DNA of 64,000 nucleotides from NCBI RefSeq assembly GCF_001293125.1, contig NZ_CP009312.1:1215447-1279446 (forward strand), given 5' to 3'. Below are positions 36,458 to 46,732 of this stretch, one piece after another. The position numbers were made by a program, and so were the translations under genes. The notes beneath the pieces were generated by a model. It saw nothing but the letters and a program-made list of their open reading frames with translations. It did no database searches and had not been told where the DNA came from. Each line of letters begins with the position of its first letter. Position 1 is the first letter of the stretch. Origin of the DNA: Lawsonella clevelandensis. GTDB lineage: Bacteria; Actinomycetota; Actinomycetes; Mycobacteriales; Mycobacteriaceae.

Positions 36458-37504
36458 GTGTTCCAGACCACCAAAACGCTCGCTGCCCTCATAGCCTCCG
36501 CCGCCATCGTGGCGAGCTCCACCACCCTTGCCGCAGCAGCTCCCAACTACCAGAAGCTGCCCGAACTACCCTCCAGTACTGTGCGTGCCACCACCCAAGG
36601 TCACAGCCAGCCTGCAACCAGCATTGCCGACGCCATCCTCAAAGACGGTACTGATCCGGTTGCGCCTAAGGGTGTCAATGATTGGAGCTGCAAGCCCAAC
36701 CCCAAGAAGCCCAACCCGGTCATTCTCATCCACGGTATGTCTATGACTGCCAACACCGCCTGGGCTGGGTTCGGTCCCGTGCTCAAAGACCGGGGTTACT
36801 GTGTCTACGCCGTAAACATGGCCAAGGATCGGGACGGTGCCATGTCCAAGGTTGTCCGTGACATCGGTGGCCTTGACTTCGGCGGCCTGGGCGACATCGA
36901 AGCCTCCGCCACCTTCACCGCCGCCTTTATCAACGAAGTCATGAAGACTACCGGAGCCAAGACAGTCGACATTATCGGCTACTCCGAGGGCGGTACTGTC
37001 GCTAACCTCATCGCCCATACCTACGGCCCCAGCTTTATCGACAACATCATCACTTTGGGCGGTATCAATGTCGGCATCAACCCCCTCGGTGTACAGGACG
37101 TGGGAGCCGTCTACGCCGAGAATGCTGAACCGGCTCTGGTAGGAAACATTCTGGAATTCGGCACTATCGCCGCTGCCCAGATGATGACCGGCTCACCCAT
37201 CATCAATTCCATCACCAACCCTGACACCCTCCCCGGCATCACCTACACGAACCTATCCACCAAGTACGACCAGTTCACCGCCATCTCTACCCACAACCCG
37301 AACTTCCAGAAGGCTGTGCCGGGTGCCACCGTCACCAACATCACCGTGCAAGACGGCTGCGACAAGGACCACTCCGACCACCTCACCCTGCCCTACAACA
37401 AGCGTGTCTGGGCCATCGTGCTGAACACTCTGGCAGACAAGAAAGTTATCGAGGTACCGTGCCTGGTAGCGGTCCCGGCACTGCGGTCTATCGACGCAAA
37501 ATAA
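36458..37504 (+). CDS. Secreted lipase/esterase, class-2 (EstA-type) alpha/beta hydrolase
   Basis: 348 residues. Signal peptide at ~1-28 (TTKTLAALIASAAIVASSTT, ending LAAAA). Alpha/beta-hydrolase fold with oxyanion-side motif VILIHGMSM (~88-96) and nucleophile Ser176 in GYSEGG. A C-terminal His (DKDHSDHLTLP) is the likely catalytic base. This pattern fits class-2 lipases that hydrolyse triglycerides outside the cell. The GTG start at 36458 follows GAAGAAAGG by 7 nt. Monocistronic. It is one of three secreted lipase/esterase genes in the window, consistent with growth on host or environmental lipid (inference). Confidence 0.88.
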   Translation: MFQTTKTLAALIASAAIVASSTTLAAAAPNYQKLPELPSSTVRATTQGHSQPATSIADAILKDGTDPVAPKGVNDWSCKPNPKKPNPVILIHGMSMTANTAWAGFGPVLKDRGYCVYAVNMAKDRDGAMSKVVRDIGGLDFGGLGDIEASATFTAAFINEVMKTTGAKTVDIIGYSEGGTVANLIAHTYGPSFIDNIITLGGINVGINPLGVQDVGAVYAENAEPALVGNILEFGTIAAAQMMTGSPIINSITNPDTLPGITYTNLSTKYDQFTAISTHNPNFQKAVPGATVTNITVQDGCDKDHSDHLTLPYNKRVWAIVLNTLADKKVIEVPCLVAVPALRSIDAK

Positions 37505-37648
37505 TGCTGGGCACCCACTGACGCTGGGTAACCCATTACGCTGGCCACGCAGTAACGCGGGCATCCGAACGTAGCCCGCACTAGGAGAGCGGCGCGCTAA
37601 GCACCTACGACACGTGCACTAACTACCCTCGGAGTACGTAAAGTACCC

Positions 37649-38443
37649 CTAGGCAGTGCGCTTGAAGGGGTGCTTAGCCGCCGCCAGCCGCTCTTTACGG
37701 AGCAGCGTAATAGCCGGAATCTCCAACGGCTCCAGTTCAGCTGCCGGCACCCCCAACACCTGCGCCACCAGATAGTCCGCCAACTGGGGGTTCCGGGCCA
37801 AACAAGGGCCATGCATGTAGGTCGCCACAATGCTGCCCTGCACCACGCCATCAACCAGTCCGGTATCCGGCACCGCAGACCCCGCCGGCACACTATTACC
37901 CACCCCGTACTTCACGCGGGACAGCGGGCGCGCATCAGGGCCCAACACCGTCGCACCCATATGGTTCTCAAACCCGGTGAGTGGCTCCGTCAGCCCCTCC
38001 ACCACCGGCGTACCCACCAGCTCGCCGATCGAGCGAGTCGCCTGTGGAACAGTGGTCGCATCTAGTAGTCCCACACCCTCCGCATGGGACCCGTCAGCCA
38101 CCTGGAACCACTCGCCCAGCAGCTGCACACCAGCACAAATTGCCAGCAGCGGGCGCCCCGCCTCGACTGCCGTAAAAAGCCCACGGTGCGTTCGTAGATG
38201 CTGCGATGCGAGGATCTGGGCGACGTCCTCACCACCTCCCATGGTGTAAATATCGCAGCTAGACGGCACCTCATCCTGCAAAGTAATGCGAACAATCTCC
38301 GCCTGGTAGCCGCGCCGACGCAACCGCTCTCGCAGCACCAGCGCGTTGCCGTCATCCCCGTAGGTGCTCATAATGTCGGGCAGCAGCGCCCCAATGTGAA
38401 TAACAGAATCCCGCCCAGGCGTGGGGTTAGAAAGTGTACTCAC
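37649..38443 (-). CDS. gatD: Lipid II isoglutaminyl synthase, glutamine amidotransferase subunit GatD
   Basis: 264 residues. Class I glutamine amidotransferase domain: nucleophile Cys103 in AICAGVQLLG, catalytic His211 in YMHGPCLARN, and the helix start GGGEDVAQ. GatD hydrolyses glutamine and passes ammonia to MurT, which amidates the alpha-carboxyl of D-Glu in lipid II. The GTG start has AGGAGA 6 nt upstream, overlapping the murT stop region; the gap to murT is 10 nt. Orthologue of M. tuberculosis Rv3713 (annotated cobQ2), whose partner Rv3712 is MurT. Confidence 0.94.
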   Translation of the reverse strand: MSTLSNPTPGRDSVIHIGALLPDIMSTYGDDGNALVLRERLRRRGYQAEIVRITLQDEVPSSCDIYTMGGGEDVAQILASQHLRTHRGLFTAVEAGRPLLAICAGVQLLGEWFQVADGSHAEGVGLLDATTVPQATRSIGELVGTPVVEGLTEPLTGFENHMGATVLGPDARPLSRVKYGVGNSVPAGSAVPDTGLVDGVVQGSIVATYMHGPCLARNPQLADYLVAQVLGVPAAELEPLEIPAITLLRKERLAAAKHPFKRTA

Positions 38444-38453
38444 TGTTGTTCTC

Positions 38454-39755
38454 CTAGTGGTCCCGTGAGGTCGGATCGTCGGCGGTACCTGCCCCAGCTC
38501 CCGTTAGGTGACGGAGTTCGCGGAACAGATCGCGGAACGACGTATAGTTTGCCAATACCTCCACGCGGCCTGGCGGGCAAGCGCGGATCGCCTCCAAAGG
38601 GTCGTGGATCAGCTCATGCTCCACACCTGCATAGGTCAACCGCACTGACAGGTCGGTGCCACGTTCGCCGGAGCAGAACACGGCGGTATCGGAGAAGTTC
38701 TCGAAGCGCACATCCCACAGCCAGCTGAGATCAATGCCGTCCGCCTCCTGCCCGTTCACGGAGATGACCAGCGAGTCGGCGGTACGGTCCACCATATTGA
38801 GAGCTTCCTGCCAGCCTGCCGGATTCTTCGCCAACAACAGGTGGATCTCGTGGTCGTCGAGCTGGAGGGTAGTGTAGCGGCCGGCCACATCATCCACCGA
38901 CTCCGCGGCACGCACCGCATCCTCGGCGCTCACCAGCATGTTGACGGCAGCCGCAACCGCCTGGGCGGCATTTCCGCGATTAGCGCGGCCGGGTACCCGC
39001 AGATGCATGGGCAGGGAGAGTCCGTCGGGGCCGTGCAAGCCATCGTCATCCACCCACCAGTCCGGGGTGGGGCGGCGAAATTCGCGGCCGTCCTCCAGAG
39101 GTTCGGCCGCCCACCAGTCACCATCCGCATGCAGAATAGCGGAATTGTTGCGGGGGCTGGTGGTGGCATCGTTTGACCAGCTGCCTCCGGTGCTGACCCA
39201 CACGACATTCTTGGCGTCGTAGGCGACGGAGGTCATCATCATGTCGTCACAGTTGGCGACGACGATGGTCTCGGGGTGGGCGGCGACGGCGGCCCGCAGG
39301 CGGCGCTCAATAGTGTTGATTTCGCCTACCCGGTCCAGCTGGTCGCGGGAGAGATTCAGCAACACCAGCACGGTGGGGGATATGGCATCCATCACATGGG
39401 GGACGTGCATTTCGTCCACTTCTAGACAGATGGTTTGGGCATCGAGATGCTGGTTGAGCGCGCTCACGATGCCGGCGTCCATATTGTCACCACCATCGTT
39501 GGTGGCCACTGTGTACTGGGTGCGCAGTGCGGTGGCTGCCATGCGGGTGGTGGTGGACTTTCCGTTCGTCCCCGTCACCACCACAGACATGCGTTCACCT
39601 GCAAGTTTAGACATAATGTTGGGGTCGACTTGGAGGGCCACCAGGCCGCCAATCATGCCGCCATTTCCGCGTCCCAATGTGCGTGACGCCCAGCGTGCTG
39701 CGAAGCACGACCAGCGGGCGAGAGTTCCGCGGAAACCAAGAGAGGCGTTCGTCAT
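38454..39755 (-). CDS. murT: Lipid II isoglutaminyl synthase subunit MurT (Mur-ligase-like)
   Basis: 433 residues. Mur-ligase central domain with Walker A GTNGKST at 62-68, the LLNLSRDQLDR helix, and a C-terminal DUF1727-type domain. It activates the D-Glu carboxylate of lipid II with ATP for amidation by ammonia from GatD. The Cys4 zinc ribbon described in firmicute MurT is not visible: the corresponding stretch (~185-235) holds no CxxC pair. TAGAAT (39767-39762) ends 6 nt before the ATG and no Shine-Dalgarno sequence is present, so the gatD-murT mRNA probably begins at the murT start codon. Confidence 0.92.
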   Translation of the reverse strand: MTNASLGFRGTLARWSCFAARWASRTLGRGNGGMIGGLVALQVDPNIMSKLAGERMSVVVTGTNGKSTTTRMAATALRTQYTVATNDGGDNMDAGIVSALNQHLDAQTICLEVDEMHVPHVMDAISPTVLVLLNLSRDQLDRVGEINTIERRLRAAVAAHPETIVVANCDDMMMTSVAYDAKNVVWVSTGGSWSNDATTSPRNNSAILHADGDWWAAEPLEDGREFRRPTPDWWVDDDGLHGPDGLSLPMHLRVPGRANRGNAAQAVAAAVNMLVSAEDAVRAAESVDDVAGRYTTLQLDDHEIHLLLAKNPAGWQEALNMVDRTADSLVISVNGQEADGIDLSWLWDVRFENFSDTAVFCSGERGTDLSVRLTYAGVEHELIHDPLEAIRACPPGRVEVLANYTSFRDLFRELRHLTGAGAGTADDPTSRDH

Positions 39756-39761
39756 GCACTC

Positions 39762-39767
39762 ATTCTA
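39762..39767 (-). promoter_or_regulatory. -10 element of murT-gatD (leaderless)
   Basis: TAGAAT on the minus strand with exactly 6 nt to the ATG at 39755, consistent with leaderless transcription. Confidence 0.6.
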
Positions 39768-39900
39768 AAGGGCGAGAGAAGAGTGGTAGAACTCTTTCGC
39801 GGCGCGGCTGCTTTATAGAAACTGGGCGTGCCTTTCACAGAGGCCTCGGTAGGATGACAGGAGTGAGGAATTTACCCTAAGAACTCTCTAGGAGCGTGAC

Positions 39901-41652
39901 GTGTCCGCTGTTATCGGGTGGTTCGCGGAACAGCCCTTGCTTGTGCTCATGATCATTATGGCACTGGGGTTTTTTGTTGGCCGCATTCGCATTGGTTCGT
40001 TCTCCCTCGGTGTCGCCGCAGTACTCTTCGTCGGCCTCATCATCTCCGCCATTTTTACCAACTACGGGCACCCCATCCAGCAGCTTCACATCGTCTGGGT
40101 AATGGGTCTCACGCTCTTCGTCTACACTATCGGCCTGGCCTCCGGCTCCGCCTTCTTCCGGGCCCTTCGCACCAAAGGCCTCGGCCTTAACCTGCTCATC
40201 ATCGTCCTCGTGCTGAGCAGTGCCGGCTTCACCATCGGGATGGTGGCGCTCTTCAAGATGGAACCCATCATCTCCGCCGGTATGTACACGGGTGCCCTTA
40301 CCAACACTCCCGCGCTGGCTGCCGTCTCCAACGCCCTTCCCAGCTTGGCGGACTCCGCTGCGGTGAAGGCCGCAGGCAGTGTGGATGCGGCACAAAGCCT
40401 CCCCACCGTGGGTTACGCCCTGTCCTATCCACTGGGCGTACTGGCCTCCATTGCCGCCTTTGCCCTTTTCCAGAAGGTGTTCCACATTAACCACCAGGAG
40501 GAAGCGGTGCGTGCGGGCGTGGCGGCCGTACCCATCTTCACCCGCAATATTCTGGTCACCCGCGATGATGCTACCCGCATAGCGGACCTCAACTCTCGCA
40601 TTGGCCACCACATCATCGTCTCTCGCATGCTCACTCCGGACGCCTACGAGATCGACCCGCACCTGCTGGACGAGAAAGGCTACCCGGAGGAAGTAAGCAT
40701 CGACGCCGGTAAGATGCGTATCGCCTCGGTGCGTGATGTTATCGAGAAGGGCATGATTGTGTGCGTCACCGGTACACAGGACGCCCTCGACGCGGCCACC
40801 GAATTCCTCGGCGAAGACTCCCACGTGGACCTGGCCTACTACGATGTCACTTCCGGTCTGCGCCGCATCTTCGTCTCCAACCCCAATGTGGTGGGTGTGA
40901 AGCTGGGCAAGTTGGGGCTGCAGCGTAAGCACGGCATCCTCATTACCCGTATTCGCCGTGGCGACATCGACATGGTGGCGACGGATGATTCCCGCCTAGA
41001 GCTGGGCGATCGTGTACGCGTTGTCACCAGCAAAGAGAATCTCACCCAGGCCGCTCGTATCCTCGGCGATTCCTACAAGAGTCTCTCTGAGATCGACGTC
41101 CTCACCTTTGCGGTGGGTATTACCCTCGGTCTGCTGGTGGGCAAGATTCCTGTCCCCATTCCCGGTGGCGGTGTCCTGGAGCTGGGTTCGGCGGGTGGCC
41201 CGCTTATCGTTGGCCTCATTCTGGGTGCCCTGGGTCGGACTGGCCCCATTGTGTGGCGTATTCCCTACTCCTCTAACCTCACCATTCGACAGTTCGGCAT
41301 TACCCTCTTCCTGGCAGGTATTGGCGCAAACGCCGGTGGCGACTTCCTCAAAGCGGTGACGAACCCGGCGTCTCTGACAGTGATTGCCGTGGGTGGTGTT
41401 ATTACCTTCTTGCTGACGTCGTTGACGCTGGTCATTGTCTACAAGGGCTTCAAGTTGCCCTATGGTACGGCGATGGGTGTGGCGGCAGGCCTCTTTACCC
41501 AGCCGGCAACGTTGGGTTATGCCAACGACCAGACGAATAATGATCTGCCGAACACTGGCTACTCGACGGTCTACCCGATGTCGATGATCGTCAAGATTGT
41601 GGTGGCGCAGGTGCTTATTATCCTCATGGTGAAGATGGGGTTGGGTGCCTAG
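39901..41652 (+). CDS. AspT/YidE/YbjL-family transporter with two TrkA-C domains
   Basis: 583 residues. Two membrane domains (~1-175 and ~395-583, ~5 helices each) flank a cytosolic region with two TrkA-C (RCK_C) domains. Family features: LGFFVGRIRIGSFSLGVAAV, the GALTNTPALAA loop, VGKIPVPIPGGGVLELGSAG and FLAGIGANAGGDFL. AspT relatives exchange aspartate and alanine; the substrate of this actinobacterial subgroup is unknown. GTG start with TAGGAG upstream. It is divergent from murT-gatD, 145 bp away, and convergent with the mycolyltransferase relic, whose last codon abuts its stop. Confidence 0.88.
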   Translation: MSAVIGWFAEQPLLVLMIIMALGFFVGRIRIGSFSLGVAAVLFVGLIISAIFTNYGHPIQQLHIVWVMGLTLFVYTIGLASGSAFFRALRTKGLGLNLLIIVLVLSSAGFTIGMVALFKMEPIISAGMYTGALTNTPALAAVSNALPSLADSAAVKAAGSVDAAQSLPTVGYALSYPLGVLASIAAFALFQKVFHINHQEEAVRAGVAAVPIFTRNILVTRDDATRIADLNSRIGHHIIVSRMLTPDAYEIDPHLLDEKGYPEEVSIDAGKMRIASVRDVIEKGMIVCVTGTQDALDAATEFLGEDSHVDLAYYDVTSGLRRIFVSNPNVVGVKLGKLGLQRKHGILITRIRRGDIDMVATDDSRLELGDRVRVVTSKENLTQAARILGDSYKSLSEIDVLTFAVGITLGLLVGKIPVPIPGGGVLELGSAGGPLIVGLILGALGRTGPIVWRIPYSSNLTIRQFGITLFLAGIGANAGGDFLKAVTNPASLTVIAVGGVITFLLTSLTLVIVYKGFKLPYGTAMGVAAGLFTQPATLGYANDQTNNDLPNTGYSTVYPMSMIVKIVVAQVLIILMVKMGLGA

Positions 41653-42806
41653 CTAAGCCGCGGGGTTGGGCTTCTCCACGGATGTGGGTGTGTCTTTCGC
41701 CTTCGGCGTGGTCGACCGGGTGAAAGGGTCCTGCAGCTGTGCTGGGTTGGCTATCGGCACGAACCGCACCCCACTGCGGCGCAGAATGTCCTGCAGGCCG
41801 CCCTCGTCATACATGTCCCGCCGCCACAAGTTCCAGAAGTGCACTCCGGTGGGGTAGATAACGAATGTGGCTTTTCCATCGCGCAGCGCCTGCGGGTCCT
41901 TCTTCTTCACCACCATACGGAACTGTGACAGGGAGACACTCATTCCGGCTTCCAACCAGGTACCACCGTAGAGGCGCAGCAGGTTGTCGCCAACTTTGTG
42001 GTTGATCTCTCCATTCGAGAGGTCGAGTACTCCTGTGCTGGCGACGAAACGTGTGTGGAAGAGGGATGTCCGGTCTGCAAGTTCAGTGGGGGAATGCGCG
42101 GAGTAGTCGTCGTAAGCCCACATGTCGTGTCCGGTGTTGCCGCTGAGTCCGCTAATTACCCCGAGGGCAGTACGCCCCAGCGGTGAGGTGAAATTGTAAA
42201 AGCCGCTCAGAAAGTAGCCAGCGCGGTACACCTCAGGATGCCGGTACATCATGCTAGCCCCGCCTGCGCCACCCATACTGACGCCGAGTGCTATGGCGTT
42301 ACGGGGACGTGGGGGAATACCGAAGGTGCGCCACAGGTAGTTGGGGAGTTCTTGGGTGAAGAACGTTTCCCACTTGATAGGTTTTTGTCGGAGATAAGGG
42401 TGGGGTTGCGCCAGTCCGTCCACATAGATCCGTTGGTGGGGGCGACAGGTGCGACAAATCCTACATCGGTGCTGCTGAGCGCGTGGGCAAGGCCACCGAC
42501 GTGGGGCATGAGCATGCCCTGGTGCTCGTGCTGCCACATGCCACCGAAAACGTGCAGGATGGGAGCGGTGGGGCGGAGGGGTAGCTGGAGATCTACGGTG
42601 AGGGTGGTGCGCATGCTGGGGCTATAGATCCGGCAGGTTTGGGTGCGTGGTTCTTTTATCCAGCGGGTGCAGGAGCGGCCAAGTTTCTGGGAGTGCTAGG
42701 TGAGTGGTGCGCCATCGGCCGGAGTGGGGAGGCTGATGAGGGAGGTTCCGGTGAGGACGAGAGTAAGTGCTGTGGCGAGTGCGGGGTGGGCGTGTTGAGA
42801 GTACAT
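41653..42806 (-). pseudogene. Antigen-85-like mycolyltransferase, disrupted by stop codon and frameshift
   Basis: Read through, this encodes ~385 codons of a secreted esterase of the mycolyltransferase type, which moves mycolic acids onto trehalose or arabinogalactan. The start at 42806 (MYSQHAHPALATAL, signal peptide) has AAGGA 7 nt upstream. An in-frame TAG at 42698-42696 stops it after 36 residues. The same frame continues through RIYSPSMRTTLTVD and SMWTDWRNPT to an A5 run (T5 at 42382-42386 on the plus strand). Adding one A rejoins the next frame at KPIKWETFFTQELPNYL. That part retains the nucleophile motif GVSMGG and a late His (GVHFWNLW). Two independent lesions make it a probable pseudogene, unless the sequence contains errors. 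Confidence 0.82.
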
Positions 42807-43531
42807 CGTGCTGTCCTTTCTACGAAGCTGGTGAAGCTGGGCGTTCTGTACTTGCAGAAAAGGGGGCTCCAGCGGGCGAGAGTGGCGGTAATCCACGGCC
42901 AGAGGTGCACGATTTCAACATAGTTCGCTCTGATTGTTTTCGTAGTGGCTCCACCGATGGAGGACAGTACGCCTACAAGGAATGGGCCTTGCATGAAGGG
43001 GCCGCCGGAATCGCCCGGTTCTTGTTTTCCCCGTTCGGTGTAGGTGATAAACATTTTTCCGTGCGCTCCGTCGTAGTGGCCCACTACTTGGGCATTGCCT
43101 TCGCGCAGTGGGAAGCGGCCTTTGCCCCATCCGTAGGTGTGTCCGAAGGTTTTCTCGATGGCGGGGGCGGGGGACAGGAGCGCGAAGGGACGTCCAACCT
43201 GTGGTTCATGGAGATGTATAAGGGCGACGTCCCATTTACTGTGCTGGTAGGCGCCGGTGAAGCCGACAGTGTTGGTGGCTTTATTTCCGAAGCTGACGGT
43301 GCCAGTCACCGTATTTCCGTTGCGGACGCAATGGGCGGCGGTGAGCACCCAGGAGGGGGAGATGAGGGTGCCGGTGCAGAGTGCTCCATGGGAGATCACT
43401 TTGGTGACGTAGGGCAGATTGGGGGCGACGGTGCTGGTGTTGATAGCAGTGGCGTTGGGAGCAGTGCCTACTGCGGCACTCACGGTGAGGAGCGCCGCAG
43501 CGGCGACTGCGGGAAGAGCGGTTGATTTCAT
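42656..43531 (-). CDS. Secreted trypsin-like serine protease (S1), 3' end possibly frameshifted
   Basis: 291-residue open frame. Signal peptide at ~1-29 (LPAVAAAALLTVSAAVGTA). S1 protease triad by motif: His67 in LTAAHCV, Asp101 in WDVALIHL, Ser175 in GDSGGP. The fold should end near WPWITATLARW (~residue 216), but the frame runs on for ~70 residues that overlap the mycolyltransferase start in another frame. In the third frame a TAG at 42822-42820 would end the protein 13 nt before that start, just ahead of its ribosome-binding site. A one-base change in the C5T4 run (42866-42858) would restore this. Catalytic part appears intact. Confidence 0.75.
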   Translation of the reverse strand: MKSTALPAVAAAALLTVSAAVGTAPNATAINTSTVAPNLPYVTKVISHGALCTGTLISPSWVLTAAHCVRNGNTVTGTVSFGNKATNTVGFTGAYQHSKWDVALIHLHEPQVGRPFALLSPAPAIEKTFGHTYGWGKGRFPLREGNAQVVGHYDGAHGKMFITYTERGKQEPGDSGGPFMQGPFLVGVLSSIGGATTKTIRANYVEIVHLWPWITATLARWSPLFCKYRTPSFTSFVERTARCTLNTPTPHSPQHLLSSSPEPPSSASPLRPMAHHSPSTPRNLAAPAPAG

Positions 43532-43553
43532 AAATTCCTTGGGAGAGGGGGAG

Positions 43554-45425
<1,872 letters not shown>

Positions 45426-45487
45426 TCACAGACGGTGTGGTCTGGAGACTGCTACGTCTTGAGAAAGGTGGGAGTGAACCGGCGCGC

Positions 45488-45504
45488 AAAACCCCGCGGC
45501 GGGG
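45488..45504 (-). terminator. leuA attenuator terminator
   Basis: On the minus strand CCCCG-CCG-CGGGG is followed directly by TTTT (plus-strand 45504-45488). It lies between the leader peptide and leuA. Its left arm and loop can instead pair with CCGCGACGGGG (45534-45524) inside the leader ORF, 10 of 11 positions, giving an antiterminator. Confidence 0.7.
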
Positions 45505-45512
45505 AGCCAGTT

Positions 45513-45563
45513 CTAAAAACGGGCCCCGTCGCGGCAACCAAGTAGCAGGAATGCCCAACGCAT
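45513..45563 (-). CDS. leuL: leuA leader peptide (16 residues, Leu-Leu-Leu)
   Basis: MRWAFLLLGCRDGARF. Codons 6-8 are CTG CTA CTT, three leucines in a row including CTA, which is expected to be uncommon in GC-rich genomes. The ORF stops 8 nt before the attenuator stem. TAAACT ends 6 nt before the ATG, so the leader peptide appears to be leaderless. Predicted logic: ribosome stalling at the Leu codons frees CCGCGACGGGG (codons 10-14) to block the terminator, so leuA is transcribed when leucine is short. Fast translation covers that segment and the terminator forms. Corynebacterial leuA attenuation is known; this instance is read from sequence alone. Confidence 0.75.
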   Translation of the reverse strand: MRWAFLLLGCRDGARF

Positions 45564-45569
45564 ACAGCC

Positions 45570-45577
45570 AGTTTATA
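45570..45577 (-). promoter_or_regulatory. -10 element of the leuA leader transcript
   Basis: TATAAACT on the minus strand contains TAAACT (45575-45570), 6 nt before the leader ATG at 45563. Confidence 0.55.
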
Positions 45578-45730
45578 CCGTTCGGCCCACTTTCGGCGAC
45601 CCCTATTGTGCTATTCACAGTGATTCGTGCAGCTTATCGGCGTGTTCTAGCGCGTCGAGAACAGCTCGACGCTATTCTCCCGTGCCCACTGTCATAGTCG
45701 TTTGTGCTGGTGACGAGTACAGTTTGGGGC

Positions 45731-46732
45731 ATGATATCCTCGCTCGTTGCTTCCCATTCCGGGGAGATGGATCAGCAGTCTAGTCGCCGTACTCTCACCA
45801 AATATGCTTGGCTGTCTATTGCTGCGGCCGTCATTACCATTGCTTTGAAGATGACGGCATGGCGCATCACCGGTTCTGTCGGCCTTTTCTCGGATGCTGC
45901 TGAATCTATCGTCAATCTGGTAGCTGCGGTGGTGGCCCTTATTGTGCTGATTGTCGCAGCGCGTCCGGCAGACAAGGAGCACCAGTTCGGCCACACGAAG
46001 GCTGAGTATTTTTCGGCGGTGACGGAAGGCGCCATGATTTTCGTAGCGGCCGGCGTCATTATTGTTTCCGCTGCGCAACGTCTCCTGCACCCGCAGCCGC
46101 TGGAGGATGTGGGCATTGCGTTGCTCATTTCCGTGGTGGCGACGCTGGTGAACGGCGGGGTGGCGCTGATCCTGCTGCGGGGGGCGAAGAAGCATCGGTC
46201 TATTACTCTGAAGGCGGACGGCAAGCATCTGATGACCGACGTCTATACTACGGTGGGTGTGTTGGCGGCAGTGGGCATTGTTGCGCTCACCCACTGGTAT
46301 TGGATGGACCCGGTTATCGCTATTGCGGTGGGTATCAACATTTTGTGGACTGGCTGGAAAGTGATGCGTGAGTCCCTCGACGGCCTGATGGACGGTGCGA
46401 TGAGCGAGGAGTACCAGGCGTCGATGGAGCTGGTCCTGGACAAGTACCGTGGCCAGGATGTGGGTTTCCATGCTGTACGCAACCGGGCGAGCGGGTCCTC
46501 GAACTTTATCGAGTTTGATGTGCTGGTGCCGGGCGACTGGACCGTCAAGCAGGGCCATGACCTGGTGCACGATATTGAGGAGCAGCTGATGCTCGTCATC
46601 CCGGATCTGCATGTGCAGACGCATGTGGAGCCGCGTGAAGATCCGTTGAGTTACGACGATTTGGGCCCGCTTGACGAGCCGTTCGATCCACAAACTTTCG
46701 ATTTTCAGCCCAGTACGACAGAGAAGGGCTAA
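45731..46732 (+). CDS. Cation diffusion facilitator (CDF) metal transporter
   Basis: 333 residues with six membrane helices. CDF signatures: GLFSDAAESIVNLVAAVVAL (~54-73, metal-site Asp), HQFGHTKAEYFSAV, and the second metal-site helix with KADGKHLMTDVYTTVGVL. The C-terminal cytosolic domain (~215-305, VLDKYRGQDVGFHAVR; DLHVQTHVEP) regulates dimerisation. It exports Zn2+, Mn2+, Fe2+ or similar in exchange for protons; the metal is not resolved. TACAGT (45718-45723) lies 7 nt before the ATG at 45731, suggesting a leaderless start; the frame is open back to 45704. Its 3' end overlaps the convergent DMT gene by 4 nt. Confidence 0.92.
   Translation: MISSLVASHSGEMDQQSSRRTLTKYAWLSIAAAVITIALKMTAWRITGSVGLFSDAAESIVNLVAAVVALIVLIVAARPADKEHQFGHTKAEYFSAVTEGAMIFVAAGVIIVSAAQRLLHPQPLEDVGIALLISVVATLVNGGVALILLRGAKKHRSITLKADGKHLMTDVYTTVGVLAAVGIVALTHWYWMDPVIAIAVGINILWTGWKVMRESLDGLMDGAMSEEYQASMELVLDKYRGQDVGFHAVRNRASGSSNFIEFDVLVPGDWTVKQGHDLVHDIEEQLMLVIPDLHVQTHVEPREDPLSYDDLGPLDEPFDPQTFDFQPSTTEKG

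Noticed and set aside
42291-42614. Independent 107-residue gene starting at 42614
   Set aside because: The ATG is the Met of the mycolyltransferase SPSM motif; there is no ribosome-binding site and the frame is part of the disrupted gene.
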